The notes under the pieces: model-generated
Told to the model about the DNA's origin: nothing
The model's input: only the letters and a program-made list of their open reading frames with translations
Database searches by the model: none
Virus record (IMG/VR): IMGVR_UViG_3300042340_000084
Coordinates: 1-30,825 of that record
Length of the DNA stretch: 30,825 nucleotides
DNA from: a virus
Reading direction: 5' to 3' (one strand)
Shown here: positions 21,680 to 29,320 of the stretch, piece after piece
How positions within the stretch are numbered: the stretch's first letter is position 1
Layout of the letters: each line of letters starts with the position of its first letter
Translations under genes and position numbers: made by a program

Positions 21680-22393
21680 TCATAATGCGTCCTCGCGATC
21701 GATCCCGCTCGCGTCGATGCTCGCTGCGATGTTCCGCGCTGCCCCGAGCATCTCGACCATGCGCTCGCGCGGCAGCCGGCGCGCCTCGATGCGCTTCGCG
21801 AGATCGTCGAGGCTCGCGCGCACCACGAGCACGCGCACGCTCGGGAACTCGTCCCGGATCGCGCGCGCCTCGTCGGCGTTCGTCGTGATCCACCAGAGCC
21901 GACCTGGGATCCACCCATCTCGCCAAGCCTCAAGCACCGAGCGTCGCAGGCGCACCATGAACGCGAGCGCGCCCGTGTCGCCGTCTGGCTCGCCGTTCCA
22001 GTCCCGACCGCGCATCGCGGCGAGCACACGGTCGTGATCCCACACGAAGTCGCCATCGGCCTTGTGCGCGTTCACGAGCGTGGTCTTCCCCGATGCCGGC
22101 GCGCCGAGCACGACCGTACCCTCGGTCGGGAACCGTCCGCGTTCGGCCTGCCGCTCGCGCCCCTCGATCGCGCTCTTCTTGCGGTGGCACACGGCGCACA
22201 ACGGCTGAAGGTTCTCGGGGTCGTGGAGCGAGCCGCCGTTCGCGATCGGGATCTTGTGGTCGATGCACACCGCATCGGTGAGCCGTCCCGCCGCCTTGCA
22301 CATCCGGCAGAGCGGCTCGCGCTCGCGCTCGTTCACGGACTGGAGCGTCCATGCGCGGTTCTGATGCTTCACCGTTGGCGGCTTGCGCGGCAT
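21680..22393 (-). CDS. HNH endonuclease fused to a P-loop NTPase/kinase-like domain
   Basis: The 237-residue protein joins two domains. Residues 20-80 are a zinc HNH nuclease: CRMC (C29/C32), AVCIDHKIPI with Asp45-His46, NLQPLCAVCHRKKS with Asn61 and C66/C69/H70. Residues 91-220 are a P-loop domain: TVVLGAPASGKTTLVNAH with Walker A 97-105, DFVWDHDRVLA, GRLWWITTNADEARAI, and a late basic KRIEARRLPRER resembling the lid of polynucleotide kinase-like enzymes. HNH proteins next to terminase stimulate cos cleavage in HK97-like phages. The ATG at 22393 gives a weak ribosome site and a 25-base overlap with the upstream gene. Confidence 0.87.
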   Translation of the reverse strand: MPRKPPTVKHQNRAWTLQSVNEREREPLCRMCKAAGRLTDAVCIDHKIPIANGGSLHDPENLQPLCAVCHRKKSAIEGRERQAERGRFPTEGTVVLGAPASGKTTLVNAHKADGDFVWDHDRVLAAMRGRDWNGEPDGDTGALAFMVRLRRSVLEAWRDGWIPGRLWWITTNADEARAIRDEFPSVRVLVVRASLDDLAKRIEARRLPRERMVEMLGAARNIAASIDASGIDREDAL

Positions 22394-22575
22394 AGTTCTT
22401 GCTCGAGGTAGCGGGTAGCGAAGAGGCCGAGATCGACCGGGAGATGCTTGCACACGGCGCGCGCCCGCAGGCGCACGGCACGCGGTACGCGCGGCGTGGC
22501 CTTGGGGTCGAGGAGGTCGTAACAGAATCGACGCACGGCCTCAATCGAGCGAGCCTCTTCTTCGGTCGTGCTCAT
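22369..22575 (-). CDS. Hypothetical helical protein, 68 aa
   Basis: The family is not recognised. The sequence is largely helical (TEEEARSIEAVRRFCYDLLD, then VPRAVRLRARAVCKHLP and LFATRYLEQELCRA), with three cysteines and no membrane segment. Its ATG at 22575 overlaps the membrane-protein stop as ATGA, and its end overlaps the HNH gene start. It is one of a string of small coupled genes between the replication and packaging blocks. Confidence 0.65.
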   Translation of the reverse strand: MSTTEEEARSIEAVRRFCYDLLDPKATPRVPRAVRLRARAVCKHLPVDLGLFATRYLEQELCRASRQR

Positions 22576-22772
22576 GGGCGGTCGATCATAAAGACGAGTC
22601 CGATCAGCGAGGCCGTCGAGATCAGTCCACACGCGGCCGCGAGGAGTCCGGCGGCCCCTGCGCCGAGATAGGCGGCGAGCAGCATCACGCACGAGAGCAC
22701 GATGCCGATCGCGGCTCCGGGGATCGATTGCACTACACATCGTGTCAAAGGTGGCATCTTCGCTCCATTCAC
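22572..22772 (-). CDS. Two-helix small membrane protein
   Basis: The 66-residue protein has two hydrophobic helices (GAAIGIVLSCVMLLAAYLGA and AAGLLAAACGLISTASLIGL) joined by a short loop, a short basic N-terminus and an IDRP end. It could be a holin, but it lies far from the endolysin, between nuclease genes. I use the GTG at 22772 because it forms the GTGA overlap usual in this genome; the ATG at 22757, with GGAG six bases upstream, is equally possible (61 residues). Confidence 0.65.
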   Translation of the reverse strand: MNGAKMPPLTRCVVQSIPGAAIGIVLSCVMLLAAYLGAGAAGLLAAACGLISTASLIGLVFMIDRP

Positions 22773-23062
22773 GGCTCGACCTCGCGATAGCCGCACCGCC
22801 AGAGTAGCGCGGCGAGTTCGCGCGCGCTGCGAGCTACATCGGACTCCGAGCGAGTCCATGTCTGCGCGTGCAACGCCTCGTGGATCACCGTCTCCATGCG
22901 AGCCTTGCCGCGTAGAACCTGGCGCACGCGGATCTCGCGCTTGCTCGACTCGGGCGACGAGCAGTCGGCGAACCGATCGAACGGGATCTCTGCCGAGCGC
23001 ACGAACCGGATGCGGTAGCGAACGCCGGCGAGCGTGGCCCAGAACGAGGCGAACGGCTTCAC
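22769..23062 (-). CDS. HExxH metallopeptidase-like protein, 97 aa
   Basis: The short protein contains METVIHEALHAQTW (56-69), a zincin-type HExxH motif (HEALH, 61-65) with a downstream acidic helix (SESDVARSARELAALLWRCG) that could supply a third ligand. The N-terminal part is a basic beta region (GVRYRIRFVRS, then REIRVRQVL). Phage genomes often carry such small SprT-like or minimal zincin proteins, whose substrates are unknown. The GTG at 23062 overlaps the metallophosphoesterase stop as GTGA and has a GGAGG site. Confidence 0.7.
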   Translation of the reverse strand: MKPFASFWATLAGVRYRIRFVRSAEIPFDRFADCSSPESSKREIRVRQVLRGKARMETVIHEALHAQTWTRSESDVARSARELAALLWRCGYREVEP

Positions 23063-23991
23063 ATCGCCTCCATGAACTGGGCCGCGACACGCCATCGAGC
23101 GCGAGTCTTGTTCGGTTTGTCGGCCTCGATGCGCTCGGGAGCCTCGACGCGCACGAGCGAGAGCCGCATCCAAGTCGCCCCCGTCGGCTTGGGCGGCTTG
23201 CCCGTCTCAATGTGCCACCCCGAGTGTCCGTCGTTCCATTCCTGCTTGTAGGTCGGCGTGCGGATGTGCCATTGGTCGCGTAGACGGACATGGAAGCGAC
23301 CCTTCGTCGCCTCGAGCGTCTCGCGCTGTAGCCGAAGTGCCCATTGGTCGTGAGTGTGTCCGCACACGATCACATCTGCATCAGTCCATGAGGCCATGCG
23401 CCGGGTCGCGAGCGTGCCGTGGCTCATCATGCCGCCGCCGCCCGAGCCGTGGAAGTAGCGGAGCGTGAGTGCCGAGATCTCGGTCGAGTGGAACTTCACG
23501 GAGAACCGCACGAAGCCGCCGTAGCCGCCGGCATAGACCCGATGTCCGCTGATCTGGCTCATGTGCGCGGCGAGCCGCTCGATGAGATCGACCTCGTGAC
23601 GCTTCAGGATCGACTGCTCGTGATTCCCGCGCCCGATCGCGACGAGGTGCTTCGAGTACGGCGCGTAGAACTTGGCCGCGTCGCGCACGATGGCATCGAG
23701 GTAGTCCGGTGCCATCGCGTATTCCTCGCGCACCTCGCCCTTCGAGTGCCTCGGATCCCACTTCCCGCCCATCGCGTCGAAGATGTCGCCGACATCGACC
23801 CACGACGCGCCGCGCGCGACTACTTGCTCGAGGTGCTTGCGTTCGAGATCCCAATCGGCTTTCGGGTTGTCGTGGTGTCGGTCGCTCGCGAGCAGTACCC
23901 AATGCTCCCAAGTCTCTGGGTGATCGGCCTCGAGGAGCACTTGATGAATGTTCCGCGAGTGCTCGATCACTTCGTGCTTCGGGTCGCTCAT
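23059..23991 (-). CDS. Calcineurin-like metallophosphoesterase
   Basis: The 310-residue protein has the full two-metal phosphoesterase motif set: SDRHHD (36-41), GDIFD (68-72), GRGNHEQS (120-127), a His181 in YFHGSGG and CGHTHDQW (210-217). Members act as DNA exonucleases or phosphodiesterases; the closest functional analogy in a phage replication block is an SbcD/Mre11-type DNA nuclease. The ATG at 23991 overlaps the RusA stop as ATGA and has a strong GGAGGAG ribosome site. Confidence 0.88.
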   Translation of the reverse strand: MSDPKHEVIEHSRNIHQVLLEADHPETWEHWVLLASDRHHDNPKADWDLERKHLEQVVARGASWVDVGDIFDAMGGKWDPRHSKGEVREEYAMAPDYLDAIVRDAAKFYAPYSKHLVAIGRGNHEQSILKRHEVDLIERLAAHMSQISGHRVYAGGYGGFVRFSVKFHSTEISALTLRYFHGSGGGGMMSHGTLATRRMASWTDADVIVCGHTHDQWALRLQRETLEATKGRFHVRLRDQWHIRTPTYKQEWNDGHSGWHIETGKPPKPTGATWMRLSLVRVEAPERIEADKPNKTRARWRVAAQFMEAM

Positions 23992-24431
23992 GGCTCCTCC
24001 GTGTAGGGTTCGATCTTCACCCGCGCGCCGGGTTCCTCGCCCGCCCGCGCGTACCGCTTCGCCGCCGTCTGCACGATCACTTGGGCATCGTCGATCCACG
24101 CCAAGCCCGTGAGAGCGTCCTCGATGGCGCGCAGCATCTTGGTCGTGTCCGGCTTCACGATGTGGTAGCGCGGTGCACCTGTAGCCGTCGTGCCGTCCTT
24201 CTTCCGGTGCGAGAGCGGCCTCGGCATCACGAACACGACCGAGACCGCGAGCGGCCCCGTGAGCATCGCCTTGCACACCACGCCGGCGTGGTACTGGACG
24301 GCCTTGCGCCAGACCTTGCCGCCCTTGCAGTCATCGACCACGATGATGCGGCCCGTCGTGCGATGCGGGAAGGCACGCTTCGAGCCAGCGGTCTGCGGCT
24401 TGCCCGGGACGAAGAACTCGTAGCGCGTCAT
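23988..24431 (-). CDS. rusA: Holliday-junction resolvase, RusA family
   Basis: The 147-residue protein starts with FFVPGKPQTAGSKRAF (6-21), the usual RusA N-terminal strand, and contains the catalytic pattern KPDTTKMLRAIEDALTGLAWIDDAQV (93-118) with Asp95, Asp105 and Asp114/115. RusA dimers cut four-way junctions and trim branched DNA before packaging. The ATG at 24431 overlaps the previous stop as ATGA. It works with the exonuclease and annealing protein in recombination-dependent replication. Confidence 0.92.
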   Translation of the reverse strand: MTRYEFFVPGKPQTAGSKRAFPHRTTGRIIVVDDCKGGKVWRKAVQYHAGVVCKAMLTGPLAVSVVFVMPRPLSHRKKDGTTATGAPRYHIVKPDTTKMLRAIEDALTGLAWIDDAQVIVQTAAKRYARAGEEPGARVKIEPYTEEP

Positions 24432-24694
24432 GTCGGGAAACTCTCTTTCAGCTCGTGGAGCCGATCGAGGATCCGATGATGCGCCGCCGCGCCTCGACCC
24501 CGTCCGATCTCGCTCTCGATGTGCTCGATCATGGCATCGACGGCATCGTCCACTTGGATCGCGTGGTTCAGCCACCGCCATCCGCGCGTCTCGGCGATGT
24601 CCCGCTGCCGCGTCGCCTGCTCGAGTTTCGCCGTCGTGACGGCCAGAGCGTCTCGCGTGCGTCGGAGTTCCAACTCGCACGCGCTGCGGTTCAC
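24428..24694 (-). CDS. Hypothetical coiled-coil protein, 88 aa
   Basis: The protein is helical throughout, with an N-terminal coiled coil (CELELRRTRDALAVTTAKLE, continuing to about residue 36) and a second helix (VDAMIEHIESEIGRGRGAAA). No domain is recognised. It starts at a GTG (24694) in a GTGA overlap and ends in the ATGA overlap that starts rusA, so it is co-translated with RusA and might be an accessory. Confidence 0.65.
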   Translation of the reverse strand: MNRSACELELRRTRDALAVTTAKLEQATRQRDIAETRGWRWLNHAIQVDDAVDAMIEHIESEIGRGRGAAAHHRILDRLHELKESFPT

Positions 24695-24978
24695 GCCTCG
24701 CCCCTCGACGCTCGGCGGATCTGGTCGGCCGTCACCATGTGATCCTTGTGCACGGCGAGGAAGTCCGAGCCGCTCGTCACGCGCCCGTCCCGGTCTACGG
24801 TCGTGATGTAGTACGAGGGCACCTCGACCACGCGCTCGCCGGGTTCGAGTCCCTCGCGCAGGTATTCGAGTCGGTGCACATCGACCACGCGAGCCTCGAC
24901 GCGCGCTCGGATGTATACGAGGTCACCGACTTTGATCGTCGGCGGTTCCGCCTGCGTCTGCGCTCCGGTCTGGCTCAT
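24691..24978 (-). CDS. Hypothetical protein, 95 aa, beta-barrel-like
   Basis: The chain has a KVGDLVYIRARVEARVVDVH strand pair, then RVVEVPSYYITTVDRDGRVT, resembling small KOW/SH3-like barrels. This is an impression, not a family match. It ends in an acid-poor helix (VTADQIRRASRG). The ATG at 24978 has a GAGG site and overlaps the upstream gene by 56 bases, one of the longer overlaps here. Confidence 0.65.
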   Translation of the reverse strand: MSQTGAQTQAEPPTIKVGDLVYIRARVEARVVDVHRLEYLREGLEPGERVVEVPSYYITTVDRDGRVTSGSDFLAVHKDHMVTADQIRRASRGEA

Positions 24979-25213
24979 CCGTTCGCCTCGTTCTGATCAT
25001 GTGCTCCAGTAGGCCGCAGTCGGCCAGCAGCGCGAGCATCCGTGCCTGCGCCGATCTCGTTTCGTCCTCGATCATATCGTCGATCGTGTCGGAGATACTT
25101 TGGAGAATCTTGGCCCCCCGAGGCTGCTCCGAGATCCATGTCCAGTAGTCCCGTACCTCGGCGCGCCTCTGGTCAAGTTGGCTCACGAGCAGGAGCCGAG
25201 TCTTGCGATCCAT
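24923..25213 (-). CDS. Hypothetical protein, 96 aa
   Basis: The family is not recognised. The sequence is helical (KTRLLLVSQLDQRRAEVRDY, then SISDTIDDMIEDETRSAQAR) with a disordered acidic tail (DEPDRSADAGGTADDQ). The ATG at 25213 is chosen for the GGAGG site five bases upstream. It overlaps its neighbours on both sides (41 and 56 bases). Confidence 0.65.
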   Translation of the reverse strand: MDRKTRLLLVSQLDQRRAEVRDYWTWISEQPRGAKILQSISDTIDDMIEDETRSAQARMLALLADCGLLEHMIRTRRTDEPDRSADAGGTADDQSR

Positions 25214-25448
25214 CGATGCCTCCGATCTGGGGTCGCCCCCAGTAGTCCGCGATGTACCGAACGGCCGACAGGTAAGCACCCCGTAGGATTGCGCGCTTGA
25301 GCGGGTCGGTCTCCGTGGCGATCGAGAGCCGAAGTCCCGAGACCATCGAGGCCATGCGGTCAGTCCCGAGCCGCTCGAAGTCGGCGAAGAGCCGAGCCTC
25401 CTCGTGCTCGGCCCATCCTGTGATCTTCAACCTGGACTCGTCACTCAT
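25173..25448 (-). CDS. Hypothetical protein, 91 aa
   Basis: The family is not recognised. The protein is mainly helical (WAEHEEARLFADFERLGTDR, then DPLKRAILRGAYLSAVRYIA) with a disordered end (GSQDSAPAREPT). A GAGGAG site precedes the ATG at 25448, and eight bases overlap the small upstream frame. Nothing in it suggests a function. Confidence 0.65.
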   Translation of the reverse strand: MSDESRLKITGWAEHEEARLFADFERLGTDRMASMVSGLRLSIATETDPLKRAILRGAYLSAVRYIADYWGRPQIGGIDGSQDSAPAREPT

Positions 25449-25560
25449 CACGCCGCGCTCCTCGTGCTCGAGGCCGACAGGGGTTGCCCCCTGCCGCCCC
25501 GAGCACCACACCAGATGCGCGCATGGTACGCCGCACCCGATGCGCCTCGCGATCGCTCAT
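25441..25560 (-). CDS. Possible 39-aa basic peptide
   Basis: A short frame begins with an ATG that overlaps the helicase stop as ATGA, the coupling used throughout this genome, and ends eight bases into the next gene. The peptide is very basic (SDREAHRVRRTMRASG, then GNPCRPRARGARR). Without it there would be an unexplained 108-base gap between coupled genes. There is no homology argument, and a coupling-only function is possible. Confidence 0.45.
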   Translation of the reverse strand: MSDREAHRVRRTMRASGVVLGAAGGNPCRPRARGARRDE

Positions 25561-27197
25561 CGCATTCCGCGCTCGCGCTTCGCCTTGCCAAGATCGCGCA
25601 TCGTCGCCGTGTCCGGGAGCGAGATTCCATCCTGCGCCACGCGCCGGCGGAGCCACGCCGGCACGACGGTCTTGTCGATGATCGCTGCAAGTTGCCGACG
25701 GCCGTAGCGGTCGGCGTTCTTGATGCCCAACTTGTAAGCAAAACTTACCTGTTTCTCTGACGGCGGATCCGCGAGCGTGACGGCGCGACGCTCGGTCGCG
25801 ATCGCACCCGAGCCGTAGCCGTAGGGATCCTCGTCCTGCACCGTGAAACGAGCCAGAGCGCGGAGCGCGCGGTTCTTCTCTGCCTCACGCTTGCGCTCGA
25901 TCTCGCGCTCGGCCTCGTCGATCTCGGCCATGACATCGCGCTCGACGAACTCGCCCGCCTTCGCGTCGCGCTCGCCGTCCCGACGCATCGCGTCGATCGC
26001 CTCGAGGCGGTCAGTCGAGGCGTTCTCGTCGCCGCCGAGCACATCGCCAGCGTGCACGAGTTTGTGCCGGCCCGCGTTCCCGCAGAAGTCGATCACGAGC
26101 ATCGACGGCTTCGAGCTACGGGCGATCGCCGCAGTCCGATCCGCCGGCGTGGCGAGGCCATCGATCACACCTGGGAGCGTGCGAGTGCCGCGCCCGACGA
26201 TCTGGGTGTAGAGCGAGCGCGACTTCGTGGGCCGCATCATCGAGATCACCTCGATGCCGGGATCGTCGAAGCCTTCGGTGAGGACGGCGCAGTTGCAGAG
26301 GTAGCGGAATCGGCCCGTCTTGAAGCCGTCGAGGATCTCGCGCCGCTGCTCCGGCGGAGTCTCGCCCGACACGATCGCCGCGCTACCCGGCTCGTGGCGA
26401 TCGAGGATCTCGGCCGCGTGGCGAGCCGTCTCGACCGTCGCGCAGAAGCACAAGGTGCGCCGCCCCTTCGCGATCTGGATCGTGGCCGACACCATGCCGT
26501 GCAGCACGGCCTCGCGCTCGAGCACGGCCGCGAGGTCGCCGGCGTTCAGGTCGCCCCCAGTCGTGCGGATCGTCGATAGGTCGAGATCCTCGACCCACAC
26601 GACCGACTGCCGAACCGGGCAGAGCCACCCGTCGAGCACGCCCTCGCGGATCCCGTAGTCGAACACGCACTCGTCATACAGCGCGCCCAGCGCGCTCCCG
26701 TCCGTGCGGTCGGGCGTGGCCGTCACGCCGAGCCGCTTGACTCGGTCGCTCTGGTCGAACCATGCCGCGACCTTGCGCCACGAGGCGGCGACGGAATGAT
26801 GCGCTTCGTCGAAGATCACGAGGCCGAAGTCCTCCGGCCTGAACTTGTGCACGCGCAGTCCCTTGCCACGCTTGGCCGTGAGCGTCTGCACCGTGCCGAC
26901 CACGATCGGCGGCGGGAGCGTCACGAGCGAGTGCTCGGGACTCGCCTCGTCGGCCATCTCGACACCGACCTCGCACGCGCACACGCGCTCGAGCGCGCGC
27001 ACCGCCTGCTTCACGAGTTCCTGCGTGTGAGCTACCACGAGGACTCGACGCTTGCGCTCGATGACGGCCTTGGCGATGTGGGCGAAGGTGACGGTCTTGC
27101 CGAGGCCCGTCGCCATGACCATCAGTAGCGACCTATGCCGATGCCATGCCGACATTGCCGAGGCGATCGCCTCGCTCTGGTATGGGCGAAGTTCCAT
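25557..27197 (-). CDS. SF2 DEAH-box helicase
   Basis: The 546-residue protein shows the superfamily 2 motifs in order: LRPYQSEAI (3-11), Walker A ATGLGKT (29-35), motif Ia VVAHTQELV, motif II DEAH (130-133), motif III TATPDRT (159-165), motif IV-V FCATVETARH and TEGFDDP (308-313), motif VI QIVGRGTRT (332-340). The C-terminal 140 residues are a charged coiled coil (about 415-445) followed by a small helical domain starting PSEKQVSFAYKLGI. It resembles RadD/type III-res-like helicases used in phage replication or recombination. A GGAG site lies seven bases before the ATG, just after the previous stop. Confidence 0.92.
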   Translation of the reverse strand: MELRPYQSEAIASAMSAWHRHRSLLMVMATGLGKTVTFAHIAKAVIERKRRVLVVAHTQELVKQAVRALERVCACEVGVEMADEASPEHSLVTLPPPIVVGTVQTLTAKRGKGLRVHKFRPEDFGLVIFDEAHHSVAASWRKVAAWFDQSDRVKRLGVTATPDRTDGSALGALYDECVFDYGIREGVLDGWLCPVRQSVVWVEDLDLSTIRTTGGDLNAGDLAAVLEREAVLHGMVSATIQIAKGRRTLCFCATVETARHAAEILDRHEPGSAAIVSGETPPEQRREILDGFKTGRFRYLCNCAVLTEGFDDPGIEVISMMRPTKSRSLYTQIVGRGTRTLPGVIDGLATPADRTAAIARSSKPSMLVIDFCGNAGRHKLVHAGDVLGGDENASTDRLEAIDAMRRDGERDAKAGEFVERDVMAEIDEAEREIERKREAEKNRALRALARFTVQDEDPYGYGSGAIATERRAVTLADPPSEKQVSFAYKLGIKNADRYGRRQLAAIIDKTVVPAWLRRRVAQDGISLPDTATMRDLGKAKRERGMR

Positions 27198-27200
27198 TGA

Positions 27201-27992
27201 TTACTCCGTGCAATCGCATGGGATTGTGTGATCGTCCAGATCGTCGAACAATGTCCCCTGCACGCTGATCTGAACTAACAACTGCGAGTAAGTCGGCCGA
27301 TCCTTCCGAAACCTGGCTCCGATTGCAGTCTCTTGATCTATCCACCATTGAGCCAGACTCGGATCGTGCCTAATCACTCGCTCGATTCGAGATGCACCCT
27401 TGAGGAAGCACAAGTCGCAGTTTCCGAAGGCGGGATCATCGTTCGGCAGCGACAAGTCGAATGGATTTGATCGCCACCAGTCAATCACCTGTTCGCGTGT
27501 CACGCCGGCATCAGCCATAGGCATTGCGATATCTCGTGTCTCATCGGCGCGAAGACGCGACACTCGCTTCGGCTCATCGGCACGAAGTCCGATGATCGTG
27601 GTGAACTCCTCGTATCTATCCGACATGAATCGATTCATCGGCTTGACCTTCAAGTCGCTAGTACAGAATCTCGCAACCGGGTTGGGTAGATACTTTCGCT
27701 TCGCTATCAAAGCTGCAAACGGAGTCCCCCTGCGATCGCCATTCTGCGGCGTAACAGTTCGATAGCCAGAATCTGCCCACTCGATCCATGTGATCGGACA
27801 CCATTCGCGCTCAACGCGCTCAATGAACTCATAGGTTGCAGGGTGTTCGCGACCAGTATTCGCGAACAGCACATGACCTCCTTTCGGAAGCGATCCGCCC
27901 CATGAGTCCAAAACATGACGAAGTAGGTAGCCGCTCGTGCGGCCGCCGCTGAAAGACACATAAAACGGAGGATCAATCTTGTATGGGTTCAT
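27201..27992 (-). CDS. PAPS-reductase / ATP-pyrophosphatase family protein
   Basis: The 263-residue protein has the PP-loop YVSFSGGRTSGYLL (11-24) and HVLFANTGREHPATYEF, standard for PAPS-reductase-like enzymes that activate a substrate with ATP. Other signs are RFCTSDLKVKPMN (108-120), GLRADEPKRVSRL, and GNCDLCFLKG with C192/C195, perhaps with C259/C261 forming a metal or Fe-S site. Relatives include DndC-type DNA sulfur-modification enzymes and many phage proteins of unknown role. The ATG at 27992 overlaps the ParB-like stop as ATGA. The gene is visibly less GC-rich than its neighbours, which suggests recent acquisition. Confidence 0.85.
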   Translation of the reverse strand: MNPYKIDPPFYVSFSGGRTSGYLLRHVLDSWGGSLPKGGHVLFANTGREHPATYEFIERVEREWCPITWIEWADSGYRTVTPQNGDRRGTPFAALIAKRKYLPNPVARFCTSDLKVKPMNRFMSDRYEEFTTIIGLRADEPKRVSRLRADETRDIAMPMADAGVTREQVIDWWRSNPFDLSLPNDDPAFGNCDLCFLKGASRIERVIRHDPSLAQWWIDQETAIGARFRKDRPTYSQLLVQISVQGTLFDDLDDHTIPCDCTE

Positions 27993-28855
27993 CCGTTGAT
28001 TCCCCGCAGCACCTGGGCGCGCATCTTGGAGATCCATCCGAGGTTGCCGCACGCGGGACATCCGCCGCCCTTGCACTTGGGGCACGGCCCCGCCGGCCGA
28101 GCGCGGTCGATCGAGAGCCGGAGGTCTCGCCAGTATTGATCCATCGTGCCGATGTGGATCCCGGATCCCGCCTCCTCGGCGGCGATGCGGTCGGCCTCGG
28201 CACGCCACCGCTCCAGTCCCTTGAGCAGCACCCCGATGCGGGCGCGTGCGTGCGCGATGCGCTCGTCGAGCGTGACGGGTGCCCCTACGGGAGCCTCGGA
28301 GTCGGAAGGCTCCAGATCGTCTCCTAGTGGCTCAATATCGGCGACCTCGTCGGCGTGGAAATCCTCCTCGACCCCGTAAGAGTGGCAACCGTTGCCACTC
28401 TTCTCGGCTTCAATAGGTTTCCCGCTCGCCGCATCGTCGATCGAGCGGCGCATCTTGGCGACCATCGTGTGACTCACGCCGACATGGGCGGCGACCTCGC
28501 GGTCGCTCGATCCGGGTCGCAGCATGAGCGCGGCCTCGACCGCCAGACGCTTGGACTCGTTCGAGCGGCGCAGGCCGTGCGTGGAGTTCGCCGCGCAGGC
28601 GATCCATTGCGCCTCCTCGATCGTGCCCGAGCCGATCACCGTCGCGAGGATGTCACGAGCCTCCGCGCGAGAGTGCGCGTAGTAGCGATGGAATCCATCG
28701 ACGAGCACGAACCGACGGCCGACCGCGTACACGGCCACCGCCGGCAACTGGTCGAGTACCTCGGCGTACTCCGCGACCACGGACTCATCGATCCGCTCGC
28801 GCATCTGCGTCCCTGCGTCCAACACAATCTTCGATAGTTCGATTCGATCCGGCAT
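27989..28855 (-). CDS. ParB-like DNA-binding protein with C-terminal zinc ribbon
   Basis: The 288-residue protein has a ParB/sulfiredoxin N-terminal domain (about 6-95) with LVDGFHRYYAHSRAEARD (51-68), the conserved ParB box. A helix-turn-helix follows (SSDREVAAHVGVSHTMVAKM, 116-135). Next come a linker, an acidic stretch (DIEPLGDDLEPSDSEAP) and a C-terminal zinc ribbon, CPKC (C258/C261) and CPAC (C266/C269). The linker codons at residues 152-159 carry a perfect palindrome identical in core to the site at 4729. No ParA partner is present, so it may act as a regulator or origin-binding factor. The AAGGAGA ribosome site fits the ATG at 28855. Confidence 0.87.
   Translation of the reverse strand: MPDRIELSKIVLDAGTQMRERIDESVVAEYAEVLDQLPAVAVYAVGRRFVLVDGFHRYYAHSRAEARDILATVIGSGTIEEAQWIACAANSTHGLRRSNESKRLAVEAALMLRPGSSDREVAAHVGVSHTMVAKMRRSIDDAASGKPIEAEKSGNGCHSYGVEEDFHADEVADIEPLGDDLEPSDSEAPVGAPVTLDERIAHARARIGVLLKGLERWRAEADRIAAEEAGSGIHIGTMDQYWRDLRLSIDRARPAGPCPKCKGGGCPACGNLGWISKMRAQVLRGING
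28378..28402. promoter_or_regulatory. 25-bp palindrome inside the ParB-like gene (core shared with 4729-4745)
   Basis: The 17-bp core GTGGCAACCGTTGCCAC (28382-28398) is identical to the copy at 4729-4745. Here symmetry extends four bases further on each side, giving 25 bases around a single central base. It encodes only linker residues (KSGNGCHS), so the DNA may be conserved for binding rather than protein. ParB systems often keep their centromere-like site within or beside parB. Confidence 0.7.
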
Positions 28856-28878
28856 GGTCTCTCCTTGGTGCTAGTGCC

Positions 28879-28895
28879 TCGTGCATCCTGCACGA
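28879..28895. promoter_or_regulatory. Palindrome in the leader of the ParB-like gene
   Basis: TCGTGCA and TGCACGA form perfect seven-base arms around TCC, 24 bases upstream of the ParB-like start and between its candidate promoter and ribosome site. It could be an operator for autoregulation or a hairpin in the mRNA leader. Its sequence differs from the shared 17-bp palindrome. Confidence 0.5.
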
Positions 28896-28905
28896 CGCGA
28901 TCCCT

Positions 28906-28934
28906 ACTCTACACGACTGCTCCCGATGTGTCTC
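28906..28934 (-). promoter_or_regulatory. Candidate promoter for the ParB-like gene and downstream block
   Basis: GAGACA (28934-28929) and TAGAGT (28911-28906) each match four of six sigma70 consensus bases with 17-base spacing, placing transcription start about 45 bases before the ATG at 28855. The match is modest and judged by eye, but the location after the largest non-coding gap fits. Confidence 0.3.
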
Positions 28935-29273
28935 CGGCTACGACTGCTGTTCAGAGCCAGAGCCGGAGCCACGCGACCCAAGTCTCCTCAAGTCGCGCGT
29001 GGTTGGGGACTGCTGTTCGTCGCCGTCGCCGTCGCCTTTGCGCGTGCCAAGTCTCTCATCCTGTCTGGCCGGGACATCGGCGCGGGTAGGACTTGGCCTC
29101 TCCCCAAGTGCATCGAGTGCACCTGGCTCCCGCGTGGTCAGCGCGGAAGACTCTCGACTCGCTTCTCGATCGGAGCGTGCTTTGCCGCGCCGACTGCCCC
29201 GCACAAGTGCGGAAGGCGAACCGATCCTCGTATCTCCTCGGGCCTACAGAGCCGCCCGTGCTGCTTTGCTCGG

Positions 29274-29290
29274 GCCTCCTTCGCGGAGGC
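29274..29290. other. Stem-loop in the ERF downstream region
   Basis: GCCTCC and GGAGGC pair perfectly around TTCGC. It lies about 85 bases beyond the ERF stop. No T-rich tract follows on either strand, so a classical intrinsic terminator is not supported. Confidence 0.4.
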
Positions 29291-29320
29291 GCACCGCCGA
29301 GCGCGGTCTAGTCTTTGAAG

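Noticed and set aside
28938-29204. 88-residue minus-strand frame in the large gap
   Set aside because: It starts at GTG with no ribosome site and has a very basic, low-complexity composition crossing several stem-loops. No family resemblance.
28881-29318. 145-residue plus-strand frame in the large gap
   Set aside because: It would be the only plus-strand gene. No ribosome site, many Arg/Cys/Ala codons and no recognisable domain.
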